Shown here piece by piece: positions 50,045 to 58,956 of a DNA stretch of 64,000 bases. Numbering within the stretch: position 1 is the first letter of the stretch; the number at the start of each line of letters is the position of its first letter. The translations under genes and the position numbers were made by a program. The notes under the pieces are model-generated. The model did not search any database, was not told the DNA's origin, and saw only the letters and a program-made list of their open reading frames with translations. The DNA lies in assembly GCA_002355495.1 (NCBI GenBank), contig AP017424.1, positions 4,715,501-4,779,500 of the forward strand, given 5' to 3'. Source of the stretch: Streptomyces laurentii. GTDB lineage: Bacteria; Actinomycetota; Actinomycetes; Streptomycetales; Streptomycetaceae.

Positions 50045-50931
50045 GCCGTCTTCTCCTTCCGGCGGCCGGTCAGCCGGGTCACGGCGAAGGAGAGCAGCGC
50101 GGCCGTCAGCGCGAGCAGGACGGACGCGGCCGCGGCGAGGCCGTAGTCGTTGCGGTCGAACGCGGCGGTGTACGCGTACATGTTGGGCGTCCAGGTCGAG
50201 GTCACGGCGGAGCCGGTGCCCTTGTTGAGGATCAGCGGCTCGGTGAACAGCTGGAGCGAGCCGATGACCGTGAACAGGCCGACCATCACCAGGGACGACT
50301 TGATCAGCGGGAGTTTGATGGACAGGGCGATCCGCCAGGCGCCGGCGCCGTCGACGGTCGCGGCTTCGAGCACGGACCGGTCGATGGCCTGCAGCGCGGC
50401 GTAGAAGATCACCATGTTGTAGCCGAGCCACTCCCACAGCGCGATGTTGACCACGGAGGGCAGGGAGCCCTCGGGGGAGAAGAAGTCGAAGCCGATGCCG
50501 CCCGCCTCCATGGCGGAGACGACCGGGCTGAGCTGCGGCGTGTAGAGGTACACCCAGATCAGCGCGGCGATGATGCCGGGCACGGCGTGCGGCAGGAACA
50601 GCGCGAGCTGGAAGAAGCGGCGGGCGCGGGCGAGCGCGGAGTCGAGCAGCAGGGCGAGGCCGAGGGCTCCGGCGAGCAGCAGCGGAATGTAGAACAGGCA
50701 GTATCCGAGCAGCACGCCGAAGCCTTCGAGGAAGGCCCGGTCACCCAGTGCGGCGGTGTAGTTGTCGAGTCCGCTGAAGACGGTCTCGGTGCCGCCGAAG
50801 CCGAGCCCCGACTGCTTCTCGCTGAAGAGGCTGAGCCAGACGGCGTAGCCGATCGGCACCACCATCACCGCGGTGAACAGTACGAAGAACGGGGTCAGCA
50901 GGGTCGCCGCCGCGCGGGTGCGGGCCTTCAC
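50041..50931 (-). CDS. Sugar ABC transporter permease (MalF type)
   Basis: The 296-aa membrane protein has six predicted segments and the loop VLEAATVDGAGAWRIALSIKLPLI with the EAA motif. GTG start, four bases after the stop of the binding-protein gene. It forms the channel with the MalG-type partner. Confidence 0.95.
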   Translation of the reverse strand: MKARTRAAATLLTPFFVLFTAVMVVPIGYAVWLSLFSEKQSGLGFGGTETVFSGLDNYTAALGDRAFLEGFGVLLGYCLFYIPLLLAGALGLALLLDSALARARRFFQLALFLPHAVPGIIAALIWVYLYTPQLSPVVSAMEAGGIGFDFFSPEGSLPSVVNIALWEWLGYNMVIFYAALQAIDRSVLEAATVDGAGAWRIALSIKLPLIKSSLVMVGLFTVIGSLQLFTEPLILNKGTGSAVTSTWTPNMYAYTAAFDRNDYGLAAAASVLLALTAALLSFAVTRLTGRRKEKTA

Positions 50932-50935
50932 CGGG

Positions 50936-52255
50936 TCAGCCCTCGACCTTCAGGCCGCGCTTGGTCAGCTCGGCGACGGTGGCGTCGTGACCGGCCTTGA
51001 CGGCGTCCGCGATGGTCGGACCGCCCTTGGCGATCTTGCCGAACTCGTCCTTGATGGTGGTGTTGGTGGTGCCGGTGGACGGGCCCCAGGCCCAGTTCTT
51101 GCCGATGGAGGCGCCGGCCTGCTCGAACAGGGCGTAGATGTCCTCGCCGCCGTAGTAGCTCGCGTCGAAGGCCGACTTGGCGACCGGGCGCAGGGCGGTC
51201 GCGGCCGGGAAGGCGCTGGAGGTGCCGGAGGCGATGCGGGCCTTCACGCCGGCCTCGGTGGTGGACATCCACTCGGCGAACTCGACCGCGGCGGCCTTCT
51301 GCTTGCTGTCCTTGGTGACGGCGAAGGAGGTGCCGCCGAGCATGCCGCTGGCGGGGGTGCCCCAGTTCGGCATGGGCGCGACGGCCCACTTGCCGCTCTG
51401 CTCGGGCAGGGTGCCCTTGAGCACGCCCGCGCCCCACGAGGCGCCGAGGTAGCCGATCGTGGTGCCGTTCTTCAGGGAGCCGGTCCACTCGGGGCTGAAG
51501 GAGGCGTTCTTGTGGACGAGATCGGCGTCGATCAGGCCCTGCCAGTAGGTGGCGACCTTGGTGGTGGCCGGGTCGGTGGTGTTCACCTTCCAGGTCTCGT
51601 TCTCGGCCTTGAACCACTGGGCGCCGGCCTGCCAGGCCATGGCCTCGAAGGTGGTCGGGTCGTCCGGGAAGAAGGTGGCGATGCGGGCCTTGGCGTCGGC
51701 CTTCTTCACCTTCTCGGCGGCGGCCTTGAAGTCGTCCCAGGTCTTGGGGACCTCGACCTTGTACTTCTCGAACAGGTCCTTGCGGTAGTAGAAGGCCTGC
51801 GGCGAGGCGTCGAAGGGGACGGCCCAGCTCTTGCCGCCGAGGGTGGTGAGCTCGACGGCCTGCGGCAGCAGCTTGGCGCGGTCCTGCTCGGTGAACTGGT
51901 CGCCGATGTCGGCGAGGGCGCCGGACGAGACGAACTCGGGGAGCGAGGCGTACTCGATGGAGACGAGGTCGGGGGCGTTGCCCGCCTTGACCGCGTTGGA
52001 GATCTTGGCGTAGCCGCCGGCGGTGCCGGAGGGGATCTCCTCGTACTTCACCCGGATCTTCTTCTGGGAGGAGTTGAACGCGTCGACCACCTCCTTGGAG
52101 CCCTTGGCCCAGCCCCAGAAGGTGATGTTCACCGGGCCGGACGAGGATGACGACGAGGCATCGGAGTCACCGCTGCCGCCACAGGCCGTCAGGACGGCGA
52201 GGGCGGTGGCGGTACCGGCTATGACACGGGTGGTTCTGGTCCAACTGGGGATCAC
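50936..52255 (-). CDS. Sugar-binding lipoprotein of ABC transporter
   Basis: The 439-aa protein has a signal peptide and lipobox LTAC near residue 26, a Ser-rich linker, then a family-1 extracellular binding fold (NITFWGWAKGSKEVVDAFN, DLVSIEYASLPEF, WAVPFDASPQAFYYRKDLF). The GTG start is used because AGGAG lies eight bases upstream. It captures an oligosaccharide for the two permeases; a shared ATPase such as MsiK is the probable energy source. Confidence 0.95.
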   Translation of the reverse strand: MIPSWTRTTRVIAGTATALAVLTACGGSGDSDASSSSSSGPVNITFWGWAKGSKEVVDAFNSSQKKIRVKYEEIPSGTAGGYAKISNAVKAGNAPDLVSIEYASLPEFVSSGALADIGDQFTEQDRAKLLPQAVELTTLGGKSWAVPFDASPQAFYYRKDLFEKYKVEVPKTWDDFKAAAEKVKKADAKARIATFFPDDPTTFEAMAWQAGAQWFKAENETWKVNTTDPATTKVATYWQGLIDADLVHKNASFSPEWTGSLKNGTTIGYLGASWGAGVLKGTLPEQSGKWAVAPMPNWGTPASGMLGGTSFAVTKDSKQKAAAVEFAEWMSTTEAGVKARIASGTSSAFPAATALRPVAKSAFDASYYGGEDIYALFEQAGASIGKNWAWGPSTGTTNTTIKDEFGKIAKGGPTIADAVKAGHDATVAELTKRGLKVEG

Positions 52256-52294
52256 GTCGCGGCTCCTGTGACACGGCATGGGCGGTTGGGCGTG

Positions 52295-52323
52295 ATCTTT
52301 GGCCGGTTTGTGAGCGAAGTCAA
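52295..52323 (-). promoter_or_regulatory. Promoter of the sugar transporter operon
   Basis: On the minus strand TTGACT and AAAGAT are 17 bases apart, 40 bases before the binding-protein start. The half-site TGATCGAA (52339-52346) lies 16 bases upstream of the -35. Confidence 0.65.
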
Positions 52324-52338
52324 GAGCGAAAGATTGAT

Positions 52339-52346
52339 TGATCGAA
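52339..52346. promoter_or_regulatory. TGATCGAA operator half-site
   Basis: The same octamer occurs as an inverted pair near the lyase promoter (53534-53558). Here it is followed by AAAAGATCAG, a degenerate second arm. Probably bound by the cluster regulator. Confidence 0.5.
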
Positions 52347-52352
52347 AAAAGA

Positions 52353-53470
52353 TCAGATCGTGTTCGCGGGCGGGGCCCCGCACGAGGACCGCACCCGCAG
52401 CCGCGGCAGCAGGCTCAGATGTCGCCGCGCGGCCTCCTCGCCGGCCTCGTCCCCGGCGCCCTCCGTCAGCCGCTCCACCAGGAGTTCGGTGGCGTGCCGG
52501 CCCACCTGGCGCTTCGGCGGGGCGACCGCCGTGAGCGGGGTGTCGGCGAGCGCGGCGACCTCGTCGTCGTACGCGATCAGAGCCAGGTCCTCCGGTACCC
52601 GGACGCCGAGTTCGGCCAGCCGCTGCACGATCTGGATGGCGTCCACGTCGTTGTGCACCAGGGCCGCGCTCGCCTGCCCCGAGACGACCACCTCGTGCAG
52701 CGCCCGGACCGCCCGCTCGAAACCGTTCGGATCGATCTCGGCCGGTACGGAGTCGATCACCGGGCGGGGCGCGGTGAGGCCCAGCGTGGTCAGCGCCTCG
52801 GCGTACCCGGCGCGCACCGCGAGCGCCGTCGGGCTGTCCCCGCGGGCCACCAGGAGCGGGGTCGCGTGGCCGAGCCCGAGTAGATGGCGGACGGCGAGCA
52901 GCACCCCGTGCGCGTGGTCCGAGGCCACCCGGTCCAGGCCGTCGAGCGGACTGCCCGGCGCGGCCCGGCGCTCCAGGAGCACGGCCGGCACCGGGAGTTC
53001 GGCCAGCCAGTCGCCGTACGTCTCGCGGTCCTCCGGGCCCTGCCAGGCGGGCGCGACGAGCAGGCCCTCGGCGCCCGCCGCGAGCAGCCCCTCGGTGCGG
53101 GCCCGGTCCTCCTCCGGGCGGTAGTCGGAGATCCGCAGGATGAGCCGGGCGCCGGCCCGCGCGGCGGCCTCGTGCGCGCCCCGGATGACCTCGGCGAAGT
53201 AGTACGTGGCGGAGGGCGCGAGCAGGCCGAGCACCAGGCCGCCGGGGCCGGCCGGGGCCGATCCGGGGGCCCCGGCGGCCTGCGCGCGGGCCAGGAGACC
53301 TGGCCGTGCACCCGGTCGAGCCGGCCCTGGGCGGCCAGTGCCTCGACGTCCCGCCGGGCGGTGACGGGGGAGACCCCGAGCAGCCCGGCCAGGTCGGAGA
53401 CACGGGCCGTGCCGCGCTGGCGCACCAGGCTCAGAAGTCGGGCGTGTCGTTCGGCAGCACTCTCGCGCAC
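52353..53470 (-). CDS. DeoR-type helix-turn-helix plus sugar-binding-domain regulator, frameshifted
   Basis: The N-terminus (RESAAERHARLLSLVRQRG) is a DeoR-like helix-turn-helix (VSDLAGLLGVSPVTARRDVEAL); the rest is a LacI-type periplasmic-binding sensor (LGLLAPSATYYFAEVIRGA, ALVHNDVDAIQIVQ, DLALIAYDDEVAAL). The two parts are in different frames. One missing base in the GGGCC run at 53288-53293 accounts for it; restoring it gives VSWARAQAAGAPG. GTG start. It sits between the transporter and lyase operons, which share its likely operator sequence. Confidence 0.85.
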
Positions 53471-53533
53471 GGTGCGGTTTCCCCCTAGCGGTGGTGGTGG
53501 TGTCCCGACCTTAGATCAAGGTGGTGACGGAAA

Positions 53534-53558
53534 TGATCGAACGGTGGAGTTTCGATCA
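53534..53558. promoter_or_regulatory. Inverted operator TGATCGAA-N9-TTCGATCA
   Basis: Perfect 8-base arms lie 64 bases upstream of the regulator start and 16 bases before the lyase-operon -35. The arms recur at 52339 and, as TTCGATCGAA, at 53580-53589. Confidence 0.7.
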
Positions 53559-53573
53559 TTCGCTCCAGATCTC

Positions 53574-53602
53574 TTGACGTTCGATCGAAGCGTGATCAGG
53601 AT
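53574..53602 (+). promoter_or_regulatory. Promoter of the lyase operon with internal operator
   Basis: TTGACG and CAGGAT are 17 bases apart. The palindrome TTCGATCGAA lies directly in the spacer (53580-53589), so regulator binding would occlude RNA polymerase. The transcript would carry a leader of about 215 bases. Confidence 0.7.
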
Positions 53603-53822
53603 TCCCGGCGACGCCGTCGTCCACCCCACGGAATCCACCTGGATCCCCAGGATCCTCCTGAAAGTCTCAGGAAACCCTGAAATCCCCTGGAATCCCCCGG
53701 AGTTCCGGAGCTCGCAGGCCCCTAGAGGCTCCCGAGTCCCAGCAGCCCCGCGGATTCCCGGGAACCCTCAGCGCCTCCAGAGCCCCAGGAGTCCCGGGAG
53801 TCCCAGAATCCCAGGGAGCATC

Positions 53823-55637
53823 ATGCCCACGCCGCCCGAGAACCGTGAGCTCAGCCCGTACACCGGCTGGACCCGCGCCCACTGGGAGGACACGGCCGAC
53901 CGACTGCTCGCCGCCGTCCGCCCGTACGCCTCACCCGGCGGCGCCCTCGTCGACCTCCCCGGCGCCCGCCCCAGCTGGTCCGGCCCCCGCTCCGACGGCC
54001 TGGAGGGCTACGCCCGCACCTTCCTGCTCGCCGCGCTGCGCGCCGCCCACGGCGACGACCCGCACCACCACCTCGACCGCTACGCCACCGGCCTCGCCGC
54101 CGGCACCGCGCGCCCCGGCGGCGACGGCCCCGACGACTGGCCGCTGCTGCCCGGCACCCGCCAGGCGATCGTCGAATCCGCCTCCGTCGCCCTCGCCCTG
54201 CGCCTCACCCGCCGCCGGCTGTGGGACCACCTCGACGACGCCGTCCGCGCCCGCGTCGCCGACTGGCTGCTGCCCGCCCTCGACCCGTCCCCGGTCGACA
54301 ACAACTGGTGGCTCTTCGGCCTCACCGTCGCCGGCTTCCTCCAGGACGCCGGCATCGAGACCGACCGCGCCGCCGCCACCATCGACCGCTCCCTCGACCG
54401 GATCGAGTCCTGGTACCTCGGCGACGGCTGGTACAGCGACGGCGACAACCGCGCCTTCGACCACTACAACTCCTGGGCCCTGCACTTCTACCCGGTCCTG
54501 CACGCCCACCTCGCCGGCGACCGCGCCCTCCTCGACCGCTACGGCCCCCGGCTGCGCGCCCAGCTCGACGACCACGTCCACCTCTTCGACGCGAACGGCG
54601 CCCCCGTCCCGTACGGGCGATCCCTCACCTACCGCTTCGCCGCCGCCGCGGCCCCCTGGCTCGGCGCCCTCACCGGACACACCCCGCTCACCCCCGGCGC
54701 CACCCGCCGCCTCGCCTCCGGGACCCTGCGCCACTTCCTCGACCGCGGCGCCACCGACGCGCGCGGACTGCTCACACTCGGCTGGCACGGCCCGTACGAC
54801 CCCGTCATCCAGCCCTACTCCGGCCCCGGCTCCCCCTACTGGGCGTCCAAGGGCTTCCTCGGCCTGCTGCTCCCCGCCGACCACCCCGCCTGGACCGCAC
54901 CCGAGGAACCGCTGCCCGCCGAACGCGCCGACACCGTACGGCCCTTCGGGCCCACCGGACTGCTCGTCCAGACCACCGCCGCCGACGGACTCGTCCGCCT
55001 GCACAACCACGGCAGCAACCACGTCGGCGGGGACGACGACCCCGGCTACGCCCGCTACGCCTACTCCACCCGTACGGGCCCCACCACCGTCCCCGACCCC
55101 GCCGACAACCACTTCGCCCTGCTCCGCGCCGACGGCACCGCGACCGCCCGCGGCCCCGCCACCCCGCTCGGCACCGGCCCCGACCAGGCCCTGTCCGCGC
55201 ACCGCCCGCTGCCCGGCGTACGGGTCCACTCCGGCACCCTCGCGCACGGCCGCGCCGAAGTCCGCGCCCACCTCGTCCTCGGCGCCCCGGAAGGGACCCC
55301 CGTACGGCAGACCGGCTGGGCCGTCCCGGCCGACGGCGACGGCCCCGTCTCCCAGCTGCACCCGGTCCACGGCTACGCCCCCGAGGCCGCCGAACTCCCC
55401 ACCGGCGCCACCCTCCAGGGCCCCGGACCCACCCGCACCCCGGCCCTGCACGGCACCACGAGCGGACCCGCCGCGCTCTTCGTGGCCCTCGCGTCCCTGA
55501 CGGGCGAACCCGGACCGGCCCCCGTGGCCGCACTCGCAGACGTCCGGGTCACCGACGCCCACACGGTCGTCGTGACCTGGCTGAACGGCACCACCGCACG
55601 CATGTCTCTCGAAGCCCCCGATTCGGAGGATCAGTGA
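53823..55637 (+). CDS. DUF2264 family protein, probable intracellular glycoside-processing enzyme
   Basis: The 604-aa protein matches the DUF2264 pattern (YTGWTRAHWEDTADRLLAAV, DNNWWLFGLTVAGFLQ, WYLGDGWYSDGDNRAFDHYNSW, YWASKGFLGLLLP), an alpha/alpha-barrel family that includes enzymes described as beta-glucuronidases (GH154). It has no signal peptide, so it would act on imported oligosaccharides. The ATG follows AGGGAGCATC. The secreted beta-helix gene overlaps its stop. Confidence 0.85.
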   Translation: MPTPPENRELSPYTGWTRAHWEDTADRLLAAVRPYASPGGALVDLPGARPSWSGPRSDGLEGYARTFLLAALRAAHGDDPHHHLDRYATGLAAGTARPGGDGPDDWPLLPGTRQAIVESASVALALRLTRRRLWDHLDDAVRARVADWLLPALDPSPVDNNWWLFGLTVAGFLQDAGIETDRAAATIDRSLDRIESWYLGDGWYSDGDNRAFDHYNSWALHFYPVLHAHLAGDRALLDRYGPRLRAQLDDHVHLFDANGAPVPYGRSLTYRFAAAAAPWLGALTGHTPLTPGATRRLASGTLRHFLDRGATDARGLLTLGWHGPYDPVIQPYSGPGSPYWASKGFLGLLLPADHPAWTAPEEPLPAERADTVRPFGPTGLLVQTTAADGLVRLHNHGSNHVGGDDDPGYARYAYSTRTGPTTVPDPADNHFALLRADGTATARGPATPLGTGPDQALSAHRPLPGVRVHSGTLAHGRAEVRAHLVLGAPEGTPVRQTGWAVPADGDGPVSQLHPVHGYAPEAAELPTGATLQGPGPTRTPALHGTTSGPAALFVALASLTGEPGPAPVAALADVRVTDAHTVVVTWLNGTTARMSLEAPDSEDQ

Positions 55638-57181
55638 CCCCGAGCCGTACCCGTACCCGTACCGCCCTCGCGACGGCCGCCGCCCTCGCCCTGCCGCTGC
55701 TCGCCACCGCCCTCGCCCCGGCGGCACAGGCCGCGCCCAAGCCCGGCGACCGCCACCACGTCGACTGCTCCGCCCCGGCGGGCGGCGACGGCAGCGTCCG
55801 GCACCCCTGGAACACCCTCGCCCAGGCCAACGCCCACCCCTACGGGCCCGGCGACCGGCTGCTGCTCAAGCGCGGCACCACCTGCACCGGCACCCTCGCG
55901 CCGCAGGGCGCCGGCTCGGCCGCGTACCCCTTCACCATCGCCGACTACGGCGACGCCGCGGGCCGGGCCGTCGTCGACGGCGCCGGCGCGCACGACGCCG
56001 TCCTGCTCGCCAACACGCGGTACGTCCGGCTCACCCGGCTGGAGATCACCAACGCCGCCGCCCCCGGCAGCGAACGCAACGGCGTCCGCCTGCGCCTCGC
56101 CGACTACGGCGCGGCCCGCGGCATCACCCTCGACCACCTGTCCATCCACGACGTGCGCGGCGGCGACTACAAGACCCTCACCGGCTCCAGCGCCGTCCAC
56201 ATCGCGGTCGAGGGCACCGACGTGCCCAGCTGGTACGAGGGCCTGGAGATCCACCACAACGACATCCGGGACGTGGACCGCGAGGGCATTTATTTCAAGT
56301 CCCGCTTCTCCAAGCGGGATCTGGTCGGTAACCAGCAGGACCCTGTCGCCTACCCCGGCGCGTGGACCCCCAGCCGCGGCGTCCGCGTCCACCACAACAC
56401 GCTGACCTCGATCGCCAGTGACGGCATCAAGCTCGACACCACCAGCGGCGCCCGCGTCGACCACAACCGCATCGACGGCTTCCAGCTCCGCTCGCCCTCC
56501 GCCAACGCCGGCATCTGGACCTTCAACACCGACGACACGACCATCGAGTACAACGAGGTCTCCGGCGGCGGCAACACCAAGGACGGCATGTCCTTCGACG
56601 CCGACGGCGCGTCGCGCAACACCGTCTTCCAGTACAACAACAGCCACGACAACAAGGGCGGCTTCCTGCTGATCTGCCCCTACAGCGGCGCGCGGACCCT
56701 CGGCACCGTGGCCCGCTACAACGTCAGCGTCGACGACGGCGCCCGGCTGATCCAGAACTGCTGGGGCCCGATCATCGACACGAAGATCTACAACAACACC
56801 TTCGTGAACCGCACCACCACACCGGCCTACCTCGTCCAGGACGACGCCGGCAGCCCCGCCACCACCCGGCACGAGATCGCCGTCAGCAACAACATATTCG
56901 TCAACGAAGGCGCGGCGGGCGGCTACGGATTCAAGAACCCGACCCCCGGGCTCGCCTTCTCTCACAACCTCTTCCACGGCATCGCCATGACCCGCCCCAA
57001 CCCCGGCGGCGTCGAGGCCGATCCGCTGCTCCGCCCCGACCTCCGGCTCGGCGCCGGCTCCCCGGCCCTGTCCGCCGGCACGCTGATCGCGGACAACGGC
57101 GGCAGGGACTGGTTCGGGAACGCGGTGTCGGCGACGGCCACCCCCAACATCGGGGCATATGCCGGAGCGGGCCTGAAGTAA
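55634..57181 (+). CDS. Secreted right-handed beta-helix protein, probable polysaccharide lyase
   Basis: The 515-aa product has a signal peptide (about 1-33, cleavage after AQA) and a long parallel beta-helix of about 20-residue coils with Asn ladders (VRLTRLEITNAAA, LEIHHNDIRDVDREGIYF, VRVHHNTLTSIASDGIKL, TTIEYNEVSGGG). Such folds occur in pectate and other polysaccharide lyases. The GTG overlaps the DUF2264 stop (GTGA). It would cut an extracellular polymer, feeding the importer encoded nearby. The exact substrate is unknown. Confidence 0.87.
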   Translation: MTPSRTRTRTALATAAALALPLLATALAPAAQAAPKPGDRHHVDCSAPAGGDGSVRHPWNTLAQANAHPYGPGDRLLLKRGTTCTGTLAPQGAGSAAYPFTIADYGDAAGRAVVDGAGAHDAVLLANTRYVRLTRLEITNAAAPGSERNGVRLRLADYGAARGITLDHLSIHDVRGGDYKTLTGSSAVHIAVEGTDVPSWYEGLEIHHNDIRDVDREGIYFKSRFSKRDLVGNQQDPVAYPGAWTPSRGVRVHHNTLTSIASDGIKLDTTSGARVDHNRIDGFQLRSPSANAGIWTFNTDDTTIEYNEVSGGGNTKDGMSFDADGASRNTVFQYNNSHDNKGGFLLICPYSGARTLGTVARYNVSVDDGARLIQNCWGPIIDTKIYNNTFVNRTTTPAYLVQDDAGSPATTRHEIAVSNNIFVNEGAAGGYGFKNPTPGLAFSHNLFHGIAMTRPNPGGVEADPLLRPDLRLGAGSPALSAGTLIADNGGRDWFGNAVSATATPNIGAYAGAGLK

Positions 57182-57236
57182 TCCCCTCAGGGATCTCAGG
57201 GAGCTCAGGGATCCCGGGGATTCCTCCACACCGTTC
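57182..57236. repeat. Short repeats after the lyase operon
   Basis: CTCAGGGATC, TCAGGGAG and CTCAGGGATCC follow one another, with flanking ATCCCC and GGGGAT arms that could form a hairpin between the convergent genes. The words also occur in the leader at 53610-53822. Confidence 0.5.
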
Positions 57237-58010
57237 CTACCGGGGGCCGTACTTGCGCCCCGCCTTCGAGGACACCCCGCCGAGCAGTCCGCGCGGGGCC
57301 AGCTTCACCACACCCATCAGCGCCTTGTAACGGGGATCCGGGACGGACAGCGTCCGGCCCCGGGCCAGATCGGCCAGCGCCGCGGTCACCAGCTTGTCCG
57401 CGTCCAGCCACATCCAGCCCGGGATGTTGTCCGTCCCCATCCCCGCGCGCTCGTGGAACTCCGTCCGCACGAACCCGGGGCACAGCGCCATCAGCCGCAC
57501 CCCGCTGCTCGCGAGATCCCGCGCCGCGCCCTGGGTGAACTGCACGACCCACGCCTTCGACGCCCCGTACGTGCCGCGCGGCACGAACGCGGCCACCGAG
57601 GCGACGTTCACCACCCCGCCCCGGCCTCGCGACCGCATCGACCCGGCCGCCGCCGAGGTCAGCCGCAGCACCGCCTCGCAGTGCACCTTCAGCATCGTCA
57701 GTTCGTCGGCCATGGACACTTCGAGGAAACGGCCCTTGTTGCCGAACCCGGCGTTGTTCACCAGGAGATCGACCGGGCGCCGGGCGTCGGAGAGCCGCGC
57801 CTCGACGGCCGCGATCCCCTCCTCCTCGGCCAGATCCGCCGCCAGCACCTCGGCCTCGATGCCGTGCCGGTCGTGCAACTCGGTGGCCTGCTCACGCAGT
57901 CGCTTCACATTGCGGGCCACCAGGACCACGTCGTGCCCGTCGGCGGCCAGCCGCCGCGCGAAGGCGGCGCCGATGCCCGCGGTCGCGCCCGTAATCAGTG
58001 CAGTCGTCAT
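57237..58010 (-). CDS. Short-chain dehydrogenase/reductase
   Basis: The 257-aa protein is a classical SDR: TGATAGIGAAFARRL (NAD(P) loop), NNAGFGNKG, VVNVASVAAF with the catalytic Ser region and YGASKAW with Tyr and Lys. The ATG giving MTTALITG is the family start; the longer frame has no similarity. The substrate is unknown. It follows the MOSC gene on the same strand after 130 bases. Confidence 0.92.
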   Translation of the reverse strand: MTTALITGATAGIGAAFARRLAADGHDVVLVARNVKRLREQATELHDRHGIEAEVLAADLAEEEGIAAVEARLSDARRPVDLLVNNAGFGNKGRFLEVSMADELTMLKVHCEAVLRLTSAAAGSMRSRGRGGVVNVASVAAFVPRGTYGASKAWVVQFTQGAARDLASSGVRLMALCPGFVRTEFHERAGMGTDNIPGWMWLDADKLVTAALADLARGRTLSVPDPRYKALMGVVKLAPRGLLGGVSSKAGRKYGPR

Positions 58011-58140
58011 ACGCGGCACGTTAGCCCGCGCGGTGGGAACAACGGACCGGGGAAACGTTCCGCCCGCCTGCACGGAGGGGGTCGCCGGGCCGGTGGCCAG
58101 GCCGACGACACCCCGTCATATGCCGGAATGCGAGCCCTGC

Positions 58141-58866
58141 TTAGGCCGACTCGGCGGCGTTGCTCTCCCCGTCGTCGCCCGTGGACCGCGCCGCGTCCGG
58201 ACCGTACTTCTCCGCGTACCTACGGGCCAGTCCGAGCAGCCCCGCCTCCATCCAGTCCGCGGCCACCAGCATGTCCGGCAGCAGCGAACGGTCGGCCGTC
58301 GCCGCGTGGTGCAGCCGCGCGACCGTGATGCCGTGGTCCGGCCGGTGGACGATCTCCATCGGGTCGCCCGCCCGGATCTCGCCCGGCGTGATCACCCGCA
58401 GCAGCGCGCCCGGCCCCGCCCCCGACGCGTTGAACCGGCGCACCCAGCCGTTCTCCTCGAGGAATCCGGCGAAGGTGCGGCACGGGATGCGGCCGCCGGT
58501 CACCTCCAGCACCAGGTCCTCGCCGATCCGCCAGCGCTCGCCGATCAGGGCGTTGTTCACGTCGAGCCCGCGCGTGGTGAGGTTCTCGCCGAACGCGCCC
58601 GGGGCGAAGGTACGGCCCAGCTCGCGCTCCCAGGTGTCGAGGTCCTCGCGCGCGAAGGCGTAGACCGCGCGGTCGTAGCCCCCGTGGAAGCGGAGGTCGC
58701 ACACCGTGTCCCCGGCGACCCCGCTCGCCCCCGTCCCGGCCGGCCCCGGCGCCTCGACCCGTACGGGCCCGCTCACCGGCCGCTTGTCGATCCCCGTGGT
58801 CCCCGAGGAGGCGTTGGTGTAGTCCACGACCTTCGGTCGCCCCACATTCACACTCAGCAGTTCCAT
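58141..58866 (-). CDS. MOSC-domain protein (YiiM-like)
   Basis: The 241-aa protein has the MOSC core (LRFHGGYDRAVYAF, GAFGENLTTRGLDV, LEVTGGRIPCRTF with the conserved Cys) and a C-terminal three-helix extension as in YiiM, which handles N-hydroxylated substrates with molybdenum cofactor. It is divergent from a LysR gene 90 bases away, a likely regulator. Confidence 0.92.
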   Translation of the reverse strand: MELLSVNVGRPKVVDYTNASSGTTGIDKRPVSGPVRVEAPGPAGTGASGVAGDTVCDLRFHGGYDRAVYAFAREDLDTWERELGRTFAPGAFGENLTTRGLDVNNALIGERWRIGEDLVLEVTGGRIPCRTFAGFLEENGWVRRFNASGAGPGALLRVITPGEIRAGDPMEIVHRPDHGITVARLHHAATADRSLLPDMLVAADWMEAGLLGLARRYAEKYGPDAARSTGDDGESNAAESA

Positions 58867-58956
58867 GGGGGCACCCTAATCAGCCGGATGGATCCATGTC
58901 TCAAAGTTGACCTGCGATATTCGTTCCATGACCCAAGCCTCGCTTATGCTCGAAGC

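Larger units (their letters stand above)
53471..53822. other. Regulatory region and long palindrome-rich leader of the lyase operon
   Basis: The first 130 bases hold a promoter and operators. From about 53610 the leader is a dense series of small palindromes and near-repeats of TCCC, CCAGGA and GGAATCC (for example CCTGG-ATCC-CCAGG at 53638-53651 and TTCCCGGGAA near 53756). No reading frame of interest was seen. Related GGGATC/CAGGGAG repeats occur after the operon at 57182-57230. Confidence 0.6.

Noticed and set aside
58863..58876. Second copy of the ECF42 insertion element
   Set aside because: CATGGGGGCACCC shares only a short word with it and consists partly of the MOSC start codon; no palindrome follows.
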